Assembly: GCF_030035675.1 (NCBI RefSeq)
Contig: NC_084481.1
Location: forward strand, 227,570,927-227,634,926
Direction: 5' to 3'
Length of the DNA stretch: 64,000 bases
DNA from: Rhineura floridana
Taxonomy: Eukaryota > Chordata > Lepidosauria > Squamata > Rhineuridae
Both the position numbers and the translations under genes were made by a program. The stretch's first letter is position 1. Each line of letters starts with the position of its first letter. Below the pieces are notes generated by a model. The model did not search any database. It was not told the origin of the DNA and saw only the letters and a list, made by a program, of their open reading frames with translations. Positions 1 through 11,560 of the stretch are shown piece after piece.

Positions 1-483
1 GTGGACTTTAAAAAGACAACGGTAGTGAGCTGTAAGCTTCAGTTGAGCTAATATGCCCAGTGTACAAGTTTTCAAGACCCTGTACAAGAACAGGTCTTCT
101 TTTTACTTATTAATTCCATTCATAAAGCACTTTCCATGCTTATGGTTTGTTGAGCAGCATATAGCAAGCGTAAAGCAAGCCTTTTAAGCAGAGATCTTTA
201 TTCCAATCTGTATCTGTATTGGATATGAAATTGTTTGTACATAGGAAATTCTTGTTATATATGAGGTTATTTCTGATTGTATGTATGGAATTGCTTTTAT
301 ATATGGAATTGTTTTTAATAATTGAATTGTTTTATTATTGATGCTTTTACTGTGCAATTGCTTCGAGGTATTTTGGCAAGCGATTCCTAAATAGAATCAA
401 ATAAACAAAATGAAGTTTGGAAAACCAATACCAACATTAAAAACAGTGACACACGTTAAAAACCAGTGTACCATGATTAAAGA
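1..483. other. AT-rich intergenic DNA, nothing recognised
   Basis: The sequence is AT-rich with loosely repeated 'ATATGGAATTGTTTT' segments around 250-340. No gene, SINE or transposon end was recognised. Confidence 0.5.
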
Positions 484-1612
484 TGGTCAAATTTGTCCAT
501 TCCGTTTCTCTCTGTTTCTCATTTCCCCACATATTAAGGTCAGTTCTCCACATTAATTTGCAAGAAAAATTTCTCAAGAACATTCATTGGCATTTTAGTG
601 CGAATCTCTACTAAAAACACATATTTGTATGCAATTTTACCTCGTATATCCATTTTTGCAAAGCAATTTCCCCAAATACAATACATTTTTGCATGTTATT
701 GTCACTAATTTATGCATTTTAATGCATGCTTTACCTAGCAAATGCATTTTTGTATATATTTACTTGCCTGGAGAACTGCACTGGAAAATTCAGAAAAGTG
801 CAAATTTCGAAGGATGGCTGTTTTTTCTTTGTGTGTTGTTTCAGAAAGTACAAATTAGTTATGTTTGCCCTAACATGAACTCACTTTGCTGGCGTGGATG
901 TGCTAACAAAGGTACATATTTTCATTCCTGGTGGACATGTCCTAAAATTGTCCCAAATTGGAACTCATAAATATTACAAAAGAAAATATTATATTTACTA
1001 TGGAATTATTCCTTTTATTATTCTTTAGAGATGAAAATGCTAAATTGAAATTTAAATAATTGATTTCTAAATTATTAATGGCAGCTCGTCAAACGGTGGT
1101 GCAAAATTGGAACTTACTAGAAAATTTGGACAAAACGGCATGGCACAGAAATATATGGAATATAACTTTATTAGATAAAATTACCCATAATCTTCATTTT
1201 TTTACAAGAAAAGACTAAATCAGATGCATATGTTGCCACTTGGTGGCTATTTATTGATTACACAAATAAACACGGTTTACATGACCATCTCCCATCTACA
1301 GCTAGATCCATTTGGTTCTCTTAAAGTAAAAAGAAATTTCCTTTTTGTTGTTGTAATTTTTCTTTTGCTAACCAACTCACAAATACTGAATTGTATTTTA
1401 CACTGTATATTCATAATTCTCTTATTCTTTTTCTCAATGTATTGAGTAAATAACGCTTGTTATTCTTTTACATATATATTTATCCTCAGTGGGTTAGGGT
1501 TGTTGTTTCTGTTTAATGTATGTTCGGTTTTTCTGTTTGTTATATATCCAATAAAATTATTTAAAAACAAATTAGTTGTTTGCCTTTAAATGCAAACTGA
1601 ATCAAATGTTGC
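484..1612 (-). repeat. AT-rich periodic repeat, copy split by an L1 end
   Basis: 484-869 and about 1569-1612 are the two parts of one copy of a dispersed AT-rich repeat. It consists of imperfect units such as 'TGCATTTTTGTATGTTATT' spaced about 30-35 bases apart, with the conserved edge CTCATTT..CC..AT and GCAAACTGAATC. The same arrangement recurs at about ten places in this window. The middle (870-1568) is a foreign insertion. Family name unknown to me. Confidence 0.7.
870..1568 (+). mobile_element. 5'-truncated L1 LINE (3' end)
   Basis: Translation gives the L1 ORF2 C-terminal signature: CWRG...GTYFHSWWTCPK..PNW in one frame, then AARQTVVQNWN and later KSDAYVATWWLFIDYTN after frame changes. 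The insertion is flanked by near-identical duplications of 18-19 bases (851-869 and about 1569-1586, both starting CAAATTAGTT). The 3' end is A-rich (ATAAAATTATTTAAAAA). It is a decayed, dead-on-arrival copy of about 0.7 kb. Confidence 0.78.
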
Positions 1613-1739
1613 CACCACCCCCAACCATGATGCATGTACAGCCAGATCATGACAGCTTAAAGGCATTCTTGTTCCATTTGGTTCTGTTCATGAACAAAGT
1701 GTATGTCTGTGTCCCTTTTTAAATTTCTTTTTATATCAG

Positions 1740-1945
1740 AAGGGCATTTTTCTGTTTAGGCAAGCCCTATCCAGATATGTAATTTATTATGTACATTTAA
1801 AAAAAAAACCTTGTTGATTTTGATCATTTTATTGTCTACTATTTTTAAATGAATGTTTTACACTCTCATTTAAACTGCTTAGAGATATTTTGTCCCCTGA
1901 TTAAGCAGTATATAAATCTTGCTAAATAAAAAATAAAAATATATA
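1740..1945 (+). mobile_element. L2-type LINE 3' end
   Basis: Characteristic tail: AACTGCTTAGAGAT, then AAGCAGTATATAAAT, then an A-rich AATAAA-like end. Only the 3' untranslated part is left. Confidence 0.6.
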
Positions 1946-4900
1946 AGGGGAAGTAATTGGGGCGGAATAAAAGCACACAGGTGATCATGGCTTTAACGCA
2001 AAGAAGATTGGAGAGACTCTCTGAGTCTTCTGTTTGTCTTAAGAATTCTGCCCCACGTAGCAATGATCACAACAGCAGTACCATGGAATTGTCTGATGAG
2101 CAGGTTACTCACAGATACCCAGAAGATGAGATGTTTTCTGTCATCGGCACCTCCAAATAGGAAACAAATCCTGTCACTCCTTTACTTCAGGTGCTTTTCT
2201 CCCAGCCTGACTCAGCACTCAAAACCAGGCTAAGGAAAAAATAGGCTTCAGAGAGCTTAGACACAGCCTTTCCATTTGATTTTAAAATTAAACCCCTCCA
2301 GCCCTTGCTTTAGACATGAACAAGGAGTGTAGAGTGCCCCCATCCCCTCCCCACATCAATGCTGGCCCTTAAAAAGCCAGGGTTGCAGATCAGGAAGGCC
2401 TCCTTCATAGGGGAGTTCCACAGACTGGAAGCCACTACTGGGAAGGTTCTGCTCCTAGCAGATGACAATGTTGCATTTCTCAATAGTGGAACCTGTAGAA
2501 AAGGCCAAAGCACTAGACCTCACTTCTGGGCTGCAAGGAGAACTGCTCACACAAGAGAGAAGACATTCTCTCAGATATTCAGACCAAGACTGTTCAGGTC
2601 TTTGAAAGTCATAACCAGCCGCTTGGCTAGTCTCTTGGTGATACACACAGAAGTAACAGGGACCAGATGTCTGTAAGTTTCATCAGTTTACTGAACAAGA
2701 ATTACTCTGTAGCACAAACCAACAGGAACTTCTTGTGCACAGCCCTTTTTGAAAGAAATGGGAGCTTCTGCCAGAGATCTTCTTGCAGGATCGTGCCCTC
2801 TTCCTGTAGCCTCTTAAATGCTGAAGCAATTATCCTTTTGGCAACAACACTTACACCGCCAAAAGATTTTCATTTCTGCAAAAGCAGCATCGCCTAATAA
2901 TTCTGGGGTTTTAAAGCGCTGCAGGTGGAAATGGGTACAAAAATCGGGTTATTTATTTGAGAGAAGCAGATAAAGGAAAGCATTCCAAATAACACTGGTT
3001 AGGATCTTTTTTTTAAAAAAGGAGCCAATTCCTTACAAAGTGAATTAAACTGCAAAATATGCCAATTTTGATTTCTAGCCCCGTCAACCACCCCACATTC
3101 ATTTGGCTCCTGCTCGCAGGCCCTCCATTCTGATGTTTTCGAGCCCCTTTTATAGTCTGCAGCTTCCTTTTCACCTTCCTCCCCACAGTTTAACACAGAT
3201 GTCTGGGCCCAGCCTATTGTTCCAATTGTCTGTAGTTTAAAAAGCCTCTGCAGCAATTTACTCTTTCCATTGTATCTCAGCTTCCCTGACTGCTCCGCTC
3301 GCGGGCGTATTACTTGTCTTGGCTGTGTTTTCTAAACCCCTTTATGTCTCTCTCTCCATTTTTTTCTCTCTCCCCTTCTGTAGACACTTGTTCATCAGGA
3401 GCTTAAATTGACTTCTCTCCCATTCTGTTTCCTTAACTAAAAATGCACCATTAAGGCTGATTGAAGTCTTTTGAAAACACTTCATGAAAAATGAAAGGAC
3501 CCAAGAAATAAGGCTACCCATGTTTGCAAATACCTGTTTTTCAGACAAATTGGTGGGAAGAAATCTGAAAGAACTGGGAACTTAACAACGTCATTGATAT
3601 GTGTTTATGTTTCCCCATATTTTTGCACAAATTGGAAAACTGGGTGTAAAAACATTGTTTTCAGAAATGTAAAAAAATGGGGCATTCAGCAGGTTTCTTT
3701 AAATAAAAATACATTTTTGGGGTGGGGGTAGGGGAACCTAAACAAATTCTTGTATTACTCTCTCACACACATCTGTCATTTAAAAAATACACACATACAT
3801 CTGGTATTTAATAAAAACATGTTTTTAGTATTTAAATATTATTTTTGCCTTATCTTCAGGATACATTATCAGGTATTTAATTCACAATTAATTAGTTAAT
3901 CTTTTCTGTTGAAAGCAAAATATTTACATCTGGACAAATTAATAGGAAACAATTATCACATCACACCTACTAAATATATTAGTGGATTAGGGTTTTGGCT
4001 TATATTTTTTTATGAATTACTACTGTACTGAATGGACTATGGCTGACATGTGATGGCAGGTGTTTGAAAGTTGGAGAATGCTGATTCTTACTGATGATTC
4101 TTGAGATTCTAGTAGGACCAACAGGAAGTTTAGGGTATTTACCCCACCCGTGATATGTAACATGCCCTTTTCTATGGAAAAGAGAAAGATGTTGTTTTTC
4201 CTTTTTTGGTGGTGTTTTCAGGGGGATATTTTAGAATTTTAGAATATTATACTTGGATACTTCAATGTGATTGCATTTTTGTATAATTTAAGATGATAGC
4301 TGGTGTGGCAATCAATTTTGGTTAAGAAGTGAGATATAAATATAGCAAATAAATATGTACATTTGGGGATGTGCTGATAGCTCTTAGAGTCAGATTTGAG
4401 ATTTACTAGTAAGAGGTAGAATTTTCTGACATTTTCCTCTGGGCATTTGAAAAAACCTTATCCTCAAATGTCTATTATATGTCAACATGCACCATATTCC
4501 TGATATATATTGTAACAGATACACACAATTGTATTCTGCCTGGAGAGTTTATAAATGATGTGGGATGCTACATTTTAAAAATGCCCCCCCCATTTAAAAG
4601 TAGAAGCATTCTTTAACAATACAACATTCTTAGAATGCCTGAGAAACTGGTGTGTGTGTGTGTGTGTGTTTCTCCCCATGGTGGACTAGCTACTTTAGAT
4701 ATGCTCAGCGCAGATTTTGATTTAGAGGATTTTCCGTGGCATATCACAAACTGCAGTTGACCGTCTCCTGTCCTCAGTTCCAAAAAGCAATTTGCTGTGA
4801 TGTGCTGCTGTTCAAGAAACACAAGCCCAAAGACCACTAGGGCATGTGGTATTAATTCAGCATGGTTCATTGGATCTCGTTCTGCCTCTTTAATGTATCT

Positions 4901-5399
4901 GTCACCTTTCAACCAAACTGGCCCTCAGAACAGCTTAGAAAGAAACAATTCTGTATTGCAAAGAGAGGAGACAGAACCGTAAAATCCAAACAGCTTCTTT
5001 CTTCATTTAAGGCTCAAGACAACCTATACTTTTTGGGGCTCAGGTTACGGTATCAGCAAGGAAGAGGGAGAATTCATTTGTAAACCACCCAGCACAAGAG
5101 AGGAGGAGGCTAATTCTGGTCAGCAAAGAGATTTGTAAAGGAAATTTCTGCTCAACATATGGGAAATGGCTCTTGCTACAAAGGGAGAACAATATCTCAA
5201 GGGATTACACAATGCTTAACAGCAAGTAAGTGCTTCTAAAGGATGAATGATTAAATTGAAAATGGCAGCTGGCTCACAAAGAAAACTGACAAGGTTCTTT
5301 ATGCAAAACAAGAAAGTGGCACTCCCTGATATGTCCAACCTCTCTCAGACCTTCTCATTTTAAATATATGTGAGGTGTAGGCGCTCACATATATGTGAT
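1946..5399. other. intergenic DNA without recognised genes
   Basis: Mostly single-copy-looking sequence. ORFs here are short, overlapping on both strands and unlike known proteins. 4280-4350 ends in an L2-like 'GAGATATAAATATAGCAAATAAAT'. A (TG)n microsatellite sits at 4650-4669. Nothing else could be assigned. Confidence 0.5.
4650..4669. repeat. (TG)n microsatellite
   Basis: Ten uninterrupted TG units. Confidence 0.95.
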
Positions 5400-5540
5400 G
5401 TCAGAACGCAAGGTCATCTGCATCAGAGGCTTGGTGAGGTTAGGTGGGTGGCAACCAGGGAGAATGCCTTTTCAGTGTTGGCACCCTGCTTGTGGACTGT
5501 TCTTCCAAGAAGGGGTGGGAGGAACCAATACTTCTACTGT
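5400..5540 (+). mobile_element. decayed L2-type LINE 3' ORF fragment
   Basis: The pattern 'GAATGCCTTTTCAGTGTTGGCACCC' (shown here in part) followed by 'TGTGGACTGTTCTTCC' matches the RAFSVVAPxLWNSLP region near the C-terminus of the L2 reverse transcriptase seen intact at 26.05 kb. Confidence 0.5.
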
Positions 5541-5565
5541 TCAGAAAATGCAAGACCTTTCTGTC

Positions 5566-5690
5566 TTCAGTGTAGTGCAGTGGTTACACTAGGAGAAAGG
5601 AGACCTGGTTTCAAATTCTCACTCAGTCTGGAACCCAGTATCCTGACCTGGGTTTGTCAGGTCTTGACGTGCATCTGTGGGTTGTTATAT
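5566..5690 (+). mobile_element. tRNA-headed SINE, decayed
   Basis: GTGTAGTGCAGTGGTTACACTA resembles a tRNA A-box region (TAGTGGTTA) and CTGGTTTCAAATTC a B-box. The same head is seen at 16.2, 34.85 and 40.5 kb. It lacks the intact tRNA ends expected of a functional gene. Confidence 0.6.
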
Positions 5691-5839
5691 TAGCAAGTGC
5701 TTACCTTACTTAATGAGCAAATTACAGCTACACTATAGGATAAAGAGACATCAGAGTGGGCAAGGTATCACACATAAGAAAAATATATGAAGTCCATTGC
5801 AGAGGTTCTGGGAAACGTCCATTCTCGTGAGGACTGGAA

Positions 5840-6035
5840 CTCAGAGGGTAGAGGCCAGGTTCTATATGCAGAAGGTCACTGCTTCAGTTCCTGGCATCTC
5901 CGGTTCAGGAAGCTGGTGATGGGAAAGCCCTTACTCTGCCTGAGACCCTGGAAAGCTTCTGCTGGTCAGAGTAGACAATACTGGACTAGATAGACAAATA
6001 GTCTGATGTGACATAAAGCAGCCTCTGAGGTTTCT
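5840..6035 (+). mobile_element. tRNA-derived SINE, second type
   Basis: Contains GCAGAAGGTCACTGCTTCAG, then TCCTGGCATCTCCGG, ACCCTGGAAAG and AGACAATACTGGACTAGAT. The same order of blocks recurs at 38.3 kb (+) and 40.4 kb (-). The head resembles a tRNA whose B-box has drifted. Confidence 0.65.
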
Positions 6036-6264
6036 AATTCCATCCAGTTCACTGAAGACTGCGCAAAGAATGACTGATACATTATTCTGCAGTGCATCTT
6101 CCAGCACAGGAATTGCATAGCTGCTATGGCAGCACTCGAGACAGATGGATAAGAATACAAGTATACATAAGCCATCAGAGAGAGAGGCTTGCATAACGCC
6201 AGCTCATGAGTTCATGGCAGCTTAAGCTGGTGCACCTGCTGTAGCAGAGATAGGCTAGCCAGTT

Positions 6265-6660
6265 GTGGTAACACCCCCATTTGAAACACTGCAATGCATT
6301 TTACATGGGGCTGCCCTTGAAGACTGTTCAGAAATGACAGTCGTTACAAACACAGCAGCTAGACCATTAATTGAGACCGGGTACAGAGAACGTAACTCAC
6401 CAGTCTTAAAACAGCTGCATTGGTTCATTTCCAAGCTGAATTCAAATGTTAGTAAATCAGACCAAGTAAATGAAGACCAAGTCTGCCCAACTCTTCATGT
6501 TTCTCAAGGGCTCTTCTCTGGGCCCCATCACCATCTGAGGTGAGGCAGGCGATAGCAGTGGCACCCTGACTTTGGAATTCTCTCTCCAGAAAGGTTTCTG
6601 TAGCGCCAAGTTTGACAACCTTTTGACACCAGGTGACAACTTTTTTATTTTCCGAAGCAT
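6265..6660 (+). mobile_element. decayed L2-type LINE, C-terminal ORF
   Basis: GGGGCTGCCCTTGAAGACTGTTC encodes GLPLKTV, the same motif as YVGLPLKTVRKLQLVQNAAA in the better copy at 25.76 kb. HWFISKLNSNV-like and TLEFSLQKG-like remnants follow in shifting frames. Old and non-functional. Confidence 0.65.
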
Positions 6661-6784
6661 TATAGATGTTATTTTACTTCTGTCTGATGCTGGGATTTTT
6701 TAGGAGGTTGGGGTTGGGGGTATACTGTGCTACTTACCTATGTTTTAACGAAGAATATTTTGTTAAATATCATTACACATTTAT

Positions 6785-6842
6785 TATGGCATAAGCTTTT
6801 GTGGACTAAAGCCCACATTCATCAGATGCACACTCTGGCTAC
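6785..6842 (-). repeat. fragment of a dispersed repeat (AAGCTTTTGTGGACT / CATCAGATGCA)
   Basis: This fragment and 7755-7810 look like the two parts of a widespread reptile repeat that carries 'CATCAGATGCA...AAAGCTTATG' and 'TTGGTTAGTCTTTAAGG.CACCAC'. I cannot name the class with certainty. Confidence 0.4.
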
Positions 6843-7392
6843 TTTCCAACAACAGAACTTCAAAGGGAGTCTGTGATGTGAAACTGCTAAACTATCAAGA
6901 GTCATCTGTGGCTTGAATTAGGATTTTTTTTAAAAAAAAATCAAGCTAAATGCGTTAATTGGTTACCAGTGCCAGTACGTTTGTCTTGGCACCTACACTT
7001 TTTTGTGGTAAATGGTTAATGCTAACACGTATGTTGTTACTGTCTGTATTTTCTGCATTTCATTTCTCCCTGAACTCACTGAACCCCCCCCTCAAAGATG
7101 TTATGTATATTTTGAAAAGTTGTCTATTTGCAGTTTGTTTAGACACCTCTTAAGATACCAGCCATAACCAAATTTTGCATGATATGTCCTGAGATCAAGG
7201 ACCAGGCTTTTGTCTATGTTTAGATATATGGACATCATTTTGAATCAAGATGGCAGACTGAATCTTTCAAAACTGCACTGATTTTAGCCACCAATTTCTA
7301 ATCAGTTTCTTAGAATTCCTGAGCAACGCTGGGAACACTATATATACATACACACACACACGTATATGTATTTGTACATACATATGTATATA
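6843..7392. other. intergenic DNA, no assigned features
   Basis: AT-rich. An alternating CA/TA stretch at 7339-7391 leads into the Tc1 end. No gene was recognised. Confidence 0.5.
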
Positions 7393-7752
7393 CAGTGCCT
7401 TACAAAAGTAATCAGACCCCTGATCAATGCTCTCATATTACTGAATTACAAATGGTACATTGTAATTTTGTTCAGTATGACATTTTATTTTGGAACACCG
7501 AAACTCAAAATCAATTACTGTAAGGTGCCATTGGTTTTATGTTGGGAAATGTTTGTAAGAAACATAAAAAACTAAAACAGGTTGCTTGCATAACTATTCA
7601 ACCCCCACACATTAATATTTGGTAGAGCCACCTTTTGCTGCAATGACAGCTTTAAGTCTTTTGGGGTAGGTATATATCAGCTTTGCACACAGTGTTGGAG
7701 GAATTTTGGCCCATTCTTTGTGGCAGATTCAGTCCAGCTCGTTCAGCTGATG
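7393..7752 (-). mobile_element. Tc1/mariner end with transposase C-terminus
   Basis: The outer end CAGTGCCTTACAAAAGTAAT sits directly after TA, as expected for a Tc1/mariner terminal repeat. On the minus strand, 7752 to 7612 reads LNELD, one stop, then ICHKEWAKIPPTLCAKLIYT, YPKRLKAVIAAKGGSTKY and a TAA stop (7612-7614). The EWAKIP..LC.KL...YPKRL.AVI.AKGG.TKY tail is the classic Tc1 transposase terminus. The catalytic DDE region and the other end are absent, so this is a truncated, dead copy. Confidence 0.85.
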
Positions 7753-7754
7753 CC

Positions 7755-7812
7755 ATAATTGGTTAGTCTTTAAGGCACCACAAGTTTTTTCCTTCTTGTT
7801 GGTGCATCAGAC
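7755..7812 (+). repeat. fragment of a dispersed repeat (TTGGTTAGTCTTTAAGG)
   Basis: Likely partner of the fragment at 6785-6842. It begins exactly where the Tc1 remnant stops. Confidence 0.4.
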
Positions 7813-8470
7813 TAAGGGAGCAATCCAGCTCACCTTTTCACTGGGCTGGGGGGAGTTGGATGCTGCGAACCCCTGGCTGTGCCACTGGCCTCTGCCAAGC
7901 TCCAACAGGTTCCGCTGGCAGTGGTCCTTTGCCACGGCTGAGCCATGGCACTGCCAGGAGCCTGCCAGTGACACTGGTGGTCCGCCAGGGATGGCCAGCC
8001 TGGCGGACGGAGGGCTGGAGGAAGCCCCGAAAATGGGGCCTTCTGGGTGCGTGGTGGAGGCAGAGCTATGGAGGGATTTACGTGAGATACTCCTCGCATT
8101 CGGAACCCTATTGTGTCCCAATTCACCTGGAAATTTCGCTGGCCAAAAGGCCAGCACAGTAAAAAAATGGTAATGATCCTCTACGGGGAGCACTTATTCC
8201 CCAGGAGGCCAGTTCGTGGGAGCCTCTGTCTTCCTTCCCACTGGTGTGCACAGGATGTGATGCAGCTGGCGCTCAACTGGGCTGGTGGCTCCCAAGTGGG
8301 AAGTGGATGCTGACCTAGGGGAGGGGCTGGAGGGAGGGGGAGGGCAGGGAGGGGAGAGGAGCAGATTGGGTGGGTTGGCACTGGGCAGAGGGAAAGCCCC
8401 TTTCCTTTCCAAAAGGAAAACATTTTGAACAGTATCATTGCTTTTCAGCGTTTCCCCCACCTTTTTATTC
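7813..8470. other. GC-rich island-like block
   Basis: Clearly more GC-rich than its surroundings, with overlapping open frames on both strands. Those frames are low-complexity (Pro/Ser/Ala-rich) and do not look like a protein family. CpG is not conspicuously dense. It may be part of a mobile element I do not recognise. Confidence 0.35.
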
Positions 8471-8474
8471 TTAA

Positions 8475-8641
8475 GAACATAAGAACATAAGAAGAGCCTG
8501 CTGGATCAAGCCAGTGGCCCATCTAGTCCAGCATCCTGTTCTCACAGTGGCCAACCAGGTGCCTGGGGGAAGCCCGCAAGCAGGACCCGAGTGCAAGAAC
8601 ACTCTCCCCTCCTGAGGCTTCCGGCAGCATGCACATGTAGT
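8475..8641 (-). mobile_element. CR1 LINE 3' end
   Basis: The reverse complement reads GGAAGCCTCAGGAGGGG, then TGGGCCACTGG, GATCCAGCAGGCTCTTC and TTATGTTCTTATG repeats. It is nearly identical to the 3' end of the long CR1 copy ending at 57611. Confidence 0.88.
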
Positions 8642-8654
8642 CTCCCACCCAAAT

Positions 8655-8895
8655 TTAAACCAAAGTATAGTTAGTGAAGGGTGCTGAGAGTTGCTAGGAG
8701 ATGCCCTGTTCCCCTTACAGAGCTTCAATCAGAGCGGCTGACTGTTAAACCAGTCTGGCCACTGGAGCTCTGTCGGCGGAATAGGAGTCTCCCCTCAGCA
8801 CCCTTCACAAACTACACTTCCCAGGATTCTCTGGAGGAAGCCATGACTGTCTCAAGTGAAATAAAAGTCTGGTGTGGGTGTGGCCTCGATTAGGC
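8655..8895. mobile_element. palindromic MITE, 'ACTACACTTCCCAGGATTCT' type
   Basis: GAAGGGTGCTGAGAGTTG near the left is matched by CAGCACCCTTC further right, followed by ACTACACTTCCCAGGATTCT. A related copy lies at 21795-21945. A non-autonomous DNA transposon is likely; no coding part. Confidence 0.5.
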
Positions 8896-9124
8896 AAGCC
8901 CACCAGCTGGGAGTCTGGCTTTTAGAACACTGACAGTTGGTTCTTACTGAGCATGCCCGACTTTATCATTGAGTTCAATGCTAAATTTCTTAAATTAATT
9001 AAAAACCAACCAGGTATTTTTTTTAACTTTTAAACTTCAGAAGATGAAAGTCAGAGTATGGGGCAAGACTGAACATGGCTGATTTTTAATTAATTTCAAC
9101 AGATAATGGATTTCAACAGATTAT

Positions 9125-9192
9125 TGCCACCCTGGGCTCCTGCTGGGAGGAAGGTCGGGTTATAAATCAAATAATAAAATAAATAAATAAAT
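9125..9192 (+). mobile_element. L2-type LINE tail
   Basis: GCCACCCTGGGCTCCTGCTG, then GGAGGAAGGTCGGGTTATAA and AATAAATAAATAAAT: the common 3' tail of this LINE group. Confidence 0.75.
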
Positions 9193-9469
9193 GAGAACTC
9201 TTTACAGAAAATAGTCCAAAAGAAGTCTGTTTTTTCTCTCTCTTTTTGAACTCTCAATTCTCTCTGTTTTGTGTACCATCATGAAAATTTAGAGGGTTGT
9301 TAAGCTAGCGTTTCTGAGTTCAGGACTATAAGTTTTGTAAGGTTTTGTTTTGAAATGAGCTTATGGGAAGGATCAGAATGGCATCGGGGTATTTTCAACT
9401 TAACATTGTGGAATGTGAAAAATCCATGCTGACTATAGTATAATTAAACAGTTAACAGTGCATTCCTGT

Positions 9470-9545
9470 ACATGTCTATTTGGGGGGTTGAACGTGATGG
9501 CTTTATAGGCCCCTTCCAACTCTACTATTCTATGATTCTATGGTT
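9470..9545 (+). mobile_element. CR1 LINE 3' end (ATTCTATG tail)
   Basis: GATGGCTTTATAGGCCCCTT, then CCAACTCTACTATTCTATG and ATTCTATGG. The 8-base ATTCTATG repeat is the classical CR1 terminus, a different subfamily from the TTCTTATG-tailed copies in this window. Confidence 0.85.
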
Positions 9546-11560
9546 TAATAGTAAGTTCCATTGAGTTCATTGTGGCTTGGTCTCAGGTAAGTGGGTGAAG
9601 TATTGTATCCTTCAAGGCCTTAACATTTTTAATTTAATGGCAGATTTAGGTATGAATATTTTAACTGTTTGTAGCCTGGGGTTGTTTTTTTTTTAGCACA
9701 TTGTATTTTTGTTCTGGAAGCTTGTCAACATGAAACAGCAGCCGTCCTTCACTTGCTTCCTCAACTACAGTCCGGTTGATGCAAAAAGAAGTTGTAGGGC
9801 TTTGGTGGAGGTATTCTTTAGAAAACCAGCTTGCTTTTTATGACTGTGTCTGAAAAAATGAGTTTGGCTGGGAAAAACATTGCAGAACTGAAATACCAAA
9901 AATCTCTGAGATGGTTTTCATAAATTGGAGATTAAGACAACCTTCTTTCAGAAAAAAAGGGGAGGAGGACCTCCAACAAAATAAATTAATTAAACATTTA
10001 AAACCCTGGGCTTTACCAACAGAATCAATCCAACTCTACCATTACACAGATTTCTTCTGTAATGTTGTTTTTGTTTTAAAGAGAAGCTACGAAAAATCTT
10101 CCAGGCCAAAAATGTCTTTATTATTTGATGGAATGCAGAAAAGTGGGATGTTTTCCTTTAAGATTTTCTTCTGTTAATGGAAGGAAAAGAGCAGCAAGAT
10201 CAACAACAAAAGTAGTTAAGTACATGGAGGTCATTTGAAAGCTATGAGTCCTACTGCAGCAAAAAACCTGTCAGCTTCCATCCCATTAAACAAGCTATGA
10301 GCCACGTGTAAGGCACGGTGTGATTATGGGCAAATCTTTACTGCACTACCCCCACCAGTGCTGGCTTTGCTATCAATTATTCAATTCCTTTTATGCAAAT
10401 AATGTTTCAAGAAAGCAACGGGGATCTGTAATAGTGGGGAGAGTAACATCCATCTGGAAGAATTAAAGGCCAGGCGAAATGTATAAAACATTTTATAGGC
10501 CAGAGCTTCTGTAAGCTCTGCAGAATTGGTATCTTTTGAAAGGTTTGCACCAGCACACAAACATGTACACAAAGTTACAGGTCTCACAGTTCTCTACTCC
10601 CTTTATCAGGGAGAAAACAAAGGACTGATGCAAGCAGACAGTACCCTGGATGCCAAAAGGTGTACAACAAGACTGTAAGAGGTTTTTGAAGATTCAACGG
10701 AAGTTTTGAAAGCAACAAACAGAATGTTGTGATTAACAAAACAGATTTTTTTATTTTACTAGCAAAACAAGTAAAGTCTCGTCTTCCAAGATTTTCACAT
10801 TGTGGTTGAATTGTTCACTGTGTGCAGTTTTTAATTCTCTATTTCTTTTGCCATTTGTGTTGTGTCCTTTGTACATTTTCATTACCCTTGCCGTGAGAAA
10901 TCCCCCCACTGAAAGCCAAACCAAGTAAATAAAACAAAAAACAATAAAAGATTTAATGAACTTTTGACACGATACTGGAAGAAAGCCCAAGATGCCATGT
11001 GGCAAACCACCTTGGCTGTTTTTACACACAAAAATGTGCCTCCCTTTTCTTCTAGCTAGTGGCTTGCTTGAGCAATGGTCTTTCAAGGCCTTGGAAAGTG
11101 AAACTTGCAAACGCCTTTTTGTCCAACAACTTTGGATAATCAATAAAGATCAAACCTGTAGGCAGCGGTCAGGGCTTTAAGTTCACACAAATGCTTGGTT
11201 CTTCTTGCGGTGTTGCAAGACAATTTGTCTTTTAGAGCAAGTGTTTCTCCAGGTGAATCTCTGTTTTATAAAAGCCTCCCTTTAGCCATCATTATGCCTT
11301 TGTTTATCAATGATAAATTCTGCATTTCAGAATTTCATGAAAATAATCTCAAGCAGGAAGGCTGACGTACAGTTTTGTTTATTAAAAATTACATGACAAA
11401 AGTAATGATGGTAAAAACTTTCCAGCCTCTGCCTTCTGTTAAGTCTGAAATGCGGGTGTGTCTACACTACCATTGATTGTTGACTTGGTGCTGTTCAGGC
11501 ATGCGAACTGTTTGCAGTGTCCACATGACAGCATCCTTACCAAAATGCCATCACAACCCT
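9546..11560. other. mostly unique intergenic DNA
   Basis: I found almost no repeat signatures over about 2 kb, unusual for this window. It contains an ATGCAAAT octamer near 10394. No exon of a known gene could be read on either strand; the longest ORF (10751-11143, minus) has no recognisable domain. It could hold conserved non-coding sequence downstream of LRRC9. Confidence 0.4.

Noticed and set aside
629-970. 113-codon plus-strand ORF
   Set aside because: It crosses the boundary between the AT-rich repeat and the L1 insertion, so it is a chance fusion; only its last third is real L1-derived sequence.
7796-8460. Several overlapping ORFs of 85-128 codons on both strands
   Set aside because: GC-rich, low-complexity translations with no family resemblance; open frames are expected by composition.
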